Assembly: GCA_027297485.1 (NCBI GenBank)
Contig: JAPUHZ010000402.1
Location: 1 to 8,690, forward strand
Direction of reading: 5' to 3'
Length of the DNA stretch: 8,690 nucleotides
Source: Deltaproteobacteria bacterium
GTDB taxonomy: Bacteria; Desulfobacterota_B; Binatia; UBA9968
Made by a program: the position numbers and the translations under genes. Position 1 is the stretch's first letter. The number at the start of each line of letters is the position of its first letter. The notes beneath the pieces were generated by a model. That model made no database searches, was not told the DNA's origin, and worked only from the letters and a program-made list of their open reading frames with translations. Positions 6,665-8,690 of the stretch are shown piece by piece.

Positions 6665-7531
6665 ATGGTTGATGGTCTCGAGATTATTATTGTCACCGGA
6701 CTTTCCGGTTCGGGAAAGAGTGTTGCCATTCGCGCCCTAGAAGATAACGGTTTCTTCTGCATTGATAACCTGCCGGTCCTTTTGATCCCTAAATTTATTG
6801 ATCTGTGCCAAGGTTATCAGGAAGGGATCAAGCGGATCGCTCTGGGGGTTGATCTTCGGGGAGGCCACTTCTTTCAATCCTGGCCTGAAGTCTTGGCCGA
6901 GATGCGCGCGGCAGGGCACCGGGTGGAGGTCCTTTTTTTTGATGCCACCGATGAGGTCCTTTTGCGCCGCTTTAGTGAGACCCGCCGTCCGCATCCCCTC
7001 GCCGGAGAGGCTCCGGTCCTTGAGGGGATTGCCCACGAACGGAAGGCCTTGGAGGGGATGCGGGCCTTGACTGATAAGATTATTGATACCAGCGATTTCA
7101 ATGTCCATGAACTCAAGAAGGAGATGGAGCAGTATTTCAGCCAGTTTTTAAGTCCGCGCAAGATGGCCATTTTTCTAACCTCCTTCGGCTATAAATATGG
7201 TATCCCGCACGACACGGATATGATCCTTGACGTGCGCTTTCTCCCCAACCCCTTTTTCGTGGACACTCTCAAGGGTAAGAACGGGCTAGAATCCGATGTG
7301 GAGAAGTTTGTGCTGCGACGTGAGGAGACCCATACCTTTTTGGATCGGCTTTACTCCCTGCTAGAATTTACCCTCCCTCAATATGAACGGGAGGGAAAGA
7401 GCAGCCTGACTCTCGCCCTCGGGTGCACCGGGGGAAAGCATCGGTCTGTGGTCCTGGTAGAGGAGTTGAAAAAAAGGTTAGACGGGAAACGGTTTCGCAT
7501 ACACGTAAAGCACAGAGACATCGATAAATAA
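6665..7531 (+). CDS. rapZ: RNase adapter / nucleotide-binding protein RapZ (YvcJ family)
   Basis: In E. coli RapZ binds GlmZ/GlmY small RNAs and guides RNase E, controlling glucosamine-6-phosphate synthesis for the envelope; in other phyla the RNA role is not established. The 288-residue protein has the N-terminal P-loop GLSGSGKS (12-19), the conserved CIDNLP (32-37), a DLRGG segment (63-67), DTSDFNVHELK (141-151), then the C-terminal domain with SFGYKYGIP (173-181), DVRFLPNP (189-196) and the GCTGGKHRSV pocket motif (253-262). The E. coli protein has His190 right after LPNP, part of its GlcN6P pocket; here the residue is Phe197. The basic tail VKHRDIDK ends the protein. The ATG at 6665 has GGAGG ten bases upstream. 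It is placed between the two phosphocarrier genes as in the E. coli rpoN operon, which supports the name, while regulation of GlmS through small RNAs remains untested here. Confidence 0.95.
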   Translation: MVDGLEIIIVTGLSGSGKSVAIRALEDNGFFCIDNLPVLLIPKFIDLCQGYQEGIKRIALGVDLRGGHFFQSWPEVLAEMRAAGHRVEVLFFDATDEVLLRRFSETRRPHPLAGEAPVLEGIAHERKALEGMRALTDKIIDTSDFNVHELKKEMEQYFSQFLSPRKMAIFLTSFGYKYGIPHDTDMILDVRFLPNPFFVDTLKGKNGLESDVEKFVLRREETHTFLDRLYSLLEFTLPQYEREGKSSLTLALGCTGGKHRSVVLVEELKKRLDGKRFRIHVKHRDIDK

Positions 7532-7535
7532 ATGG

Positions 7536-7811
7536 ATGGTCAAGGCAGCCAAAAAACTTGAAATCAAGAACAAACTCGGCCTGCATGCCCGGGCCGCTGC
7601 CCTTTTGGTCCAGACAGTGAACCGTTTTTCCGCCGAGGTGAAGATCTCCAAACATGGCCAGGAAGTAGACGCGAGAAGCATTATGGGGGTGCTCACCTTG
7701 GCCGCCACCAAAGGAAGCAAGATCCACGTGAAGGCGAAGGGGAAAGATGCAGAGGAGGCAGTGCGTGCCGTTGAAAAGCTCATTGGGAAAAAATTCTATG
7801 AGAGCGAGTGA
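7536..7811 (+). CDS. ptsH: HPr-family phosphocarrier protein (HPr/NPr)
   Basis: This 91-residue protein passes phosphate from enzyme I to EIIA proteins, here most likely PtsN. The HPr fold is complete: LGLHARAA contains the phosphorylated histidine H17, and ARSIMGVLTLAA contains S48 in the position of the HPr kinase target Ser46. The SIMGV context is closer to the Bacillus HPr site than to E. coli NPr. The common Pro after HAR is Ala here. The ATG at 7536 lies four bases after the rapZ stop; another ATG at 7532 is out of frame. No Shine-Dalgarno sequence is evident, so translation probably relies on coupling to rapZ. The name npr (ptsO) would suit an E. coli-like operon; I use ptsH because the serine site is kept. 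Neither ptsI nor hprK appears in the window. Confidence 0.93.
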   Translation: MVKAAKKLEIKNKLGLHARAAALLVQTVNRFSAEVKISKHGQEVDARSIMGVLTLAATKGSKIHVKAKGKDAEEAVRAVEKLIGKKFYESE

Positions 7812-7813
7812 CC

Positions 7814-7842
7814 TTGATTCCGTCTCTCATATCCGATATAGG
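7814..7842 (+). promoter_or_regulatory. Candidate promoter for metK with palindrome over the -10 box
   Basis: TTGATT (7814-7819) and TATAGG (7837-7842) are 17 bases apart, each 4/6 to the sigma-70 consensus. The 11-base palindrome ATATC-c-GATAT (7829-7839) covers the first bases of the -10 box, as a repressor operator would. Initiation would fall near 7849. This is pattern evidence only. Confidence 0.38.
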
Positions 7843-7865
7843 AGAATGATTCCGTTTTTAGAGAC
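7815..7865 (+). repeat. Direct and inverted repeats in the metK leader
   Basis: TGATTCCGT occurs exactly twice, at 7815-7823 and 7847-7855, 32 bases apart (about three helical turns), and ATTCCG recurs at 7869-7874. GTCTCT (7822-7827) is mirrored by AGAGAC (7860-7865), enclosing the ATATCcGATAT palindrome. All of this sits in a 76-base gap between ptsH and metK. Confidence 0.55.
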
Positions 7866-7887
7866 AGCATTCCGGGAGGCGCACTAA

Positions 7888-8690
7888 ATGGCAACAAAGG
7901 GTTTTCTCTTTACCTCAGAGTCCGTTTCCGAGGGGCATCCGGACAAGATTTGCGATCAGATCTCCGATGCCATCCTTGATGCCCATTTGAGTGGAGATCC
8001 GGACAGCCGAGTAGCCTGCGAAGTCCTCACGAAAACAGGGATGATCGTGGTCGCCGGAGAAATTACAAGCAAGACAAAGGTAGAATACAGCGGGATAGCC
8101 CGTGACGTCGTGCGTGATATCGGGTACACCGACTCGGCGATGGGATTTGATGGCAACACCTGCGCTATCATGACCGCTGTAGAAAGCCAGTCACCGGATA
8201 TTTCTCAAGGAGTAAGCGAAGGAGAGGGATTGCACAAAGAACAGGGAGCCGGGGACCAAGGGATGATGTTCGGTTATGCCTGCGAGGAGACCCCGGAGCT
8301 CATGCCTTTTCCTATTCAGATGGCCCACAGTCTGGTCAAGTATTTGGCCAAGATCCGTAAGGGCGGCGAGGCGCCTTTCATCAGGCCCGACAGTAAATCT
8401 CAGGTGACAGTGGAATATCGCGATGGCAGACCCGTGCAAGTCCAAAGCGTGGTGATCTCAACGCAGCACACCCCTGAGGCAGACTACGAAAAACTCAGAG
8501 ACACCGTCGTCGATGGCGTCATCCGGGCCGTCATACCCGCAGAATATCTAACCAAAGATACGGTCTACCATGTAAACCCTACGGGTCGCTTTGTGATAGG
8601 AGGGCCCCAAGGGGACTGCGGTTTGACTGGGCGGAAAATTATTGTGGATACTTACGGCGGTATGGGGCGGCATGGTGGGGGGTCCTTTTC
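7888..8690 (+). CDS. metK: S-adenosylmethionine synthetase (3' partial)
   Basis: MetK makes S-adenosylmethionine from methionine and ATP in the cytoplasm, feeding methylation and polyamine pathways. The frame is open from the ATG at 7888 to the end of the window (267 full codons of a normal 380-400). Motifs seen are the [20 protein letters not shown]-terminus with H17 and D19, the methionine/ATP loop GAGDQG (120-125), the RPDSKSQVT segment (166-174), [23 protein letters not shown] in the central domain, and [14 protein letters not shown] just before the cut, where the family continues with GKD. GGGAGG at 7874-7879, eight bases upstream, is a good ribosome binding site. It is separated from ptsH by 76 bases with promoter-like and repeat sequences, so it may be transcribed on its own. 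No frameshift or missing catalytic residue is seen in the visible part. Confidence 0.98.
   Translation, partial: MATKGFLFTSESVSEGHPDKICDQISDAILDAHLSGDPDSRVACEVLTKTGMIVVAGEITSKTKVEYSGIARDVVRDIGYTDSAMGFDGNTCAIMTAVESQSPDISQGVSEGEGLHKEQGAGDQGMMFGYACEETPELMPFPIQMAHSLVKYLAKIRKGGEAPFIRPDSKSQVTVEYRDGRPVQVQSVVISTQHTPEADYEKLRDTVVDGVIRAVIPAEYLTKDTVYHVNPTGRFVIGGPQGDCGLTGRKIIVDTYGGMGRHGGGSF

Noticed and set aside
6798..7070. Second plus-strand open frame of 90 codons inside rapZ
   Set aside because: It is an out-of-frame shadow of the conserved RapZ N-terminal domain with no recognisable domain.
7812..7887. SAM riboswitch upstream of metK
   Set aside because: The gap is only 76 bases, shorter than the SAM-I aptamer, and I cannot recognise the conserved cores of SAM-I or SAM-II. 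Short classes would need a covariance search.

Overview
The window is one dense run of twelve co-directional (+ strand) genes from a Gram-negative, LPS-making bacterium. The order is kdsA (5' end cut) - kdsD - kdsC - lptC - lptA - lptB - rpoN - hpf - ptsN - rapZ - ptsH - metK (3' end cut). No gene looks broken, there is no mobile element, tRNA, rRNA or CRISPR array, and no gene-free stretch exceeds about 120 bases. Base composition is moderate and even. The gene order, the metal-dependent type of KdsA, and an HPr with a Bacillus-like serine site suggest a Desulfobacterota (Deltaproteobacteria)-like or related lineage rather than a gammaproteobacterium. That placement is an inference; no taxon can be fixed from this sequence.

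Region 1 (1-2333) makes Kdo, the sugar linking lipid A to the LPS core. KdsD isomerises ribulose-5-P to arabinose-5-P, KdsA condenses it with PEP to Kdo-8-P, and KdsC removes the phosphate. Region 2 (2455-4296) encodes three parts of the LPS export bridge: LptC (inner-membrane anchor), LptA (periplasmic bridge) and LptB (ATPase). A 121-base gap with a candidate promoter separates these two regions.

Region 3 (4299-7811) is the conserved rpoN cluster: sigma-54, the ribosome hibernation factor HPF, the EIIA-Ntr phosphocarrier PtsN, the RapZ nucleotide-binding regulator and an HPr-type phosphocarrier. This links LPS and envelope supply to nitrogen/carbon phosphorelay signalling. Two intergenic gaps break the tight packing. 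The ptsN-rapZ gap holds an imperfect inverted-repeat element that contains the rapZ ribosome binding site. The ptsH-metK gap holds a candidate promoter, a palindrome over its -10 box and a 9-base direct repeat.

Region 4 (7888-8690) is the first two thirds of metK, S-adenosylmethionine synthetase.

I did not find a new biological system. The window is mostly textbook core genome. The points worth a second look are the two structured intergenic regions, a residue change in the RapZ C-terminal pocket, and an HPr whose kinase-site serine is kept although neither hprK nor ptsI is in view.
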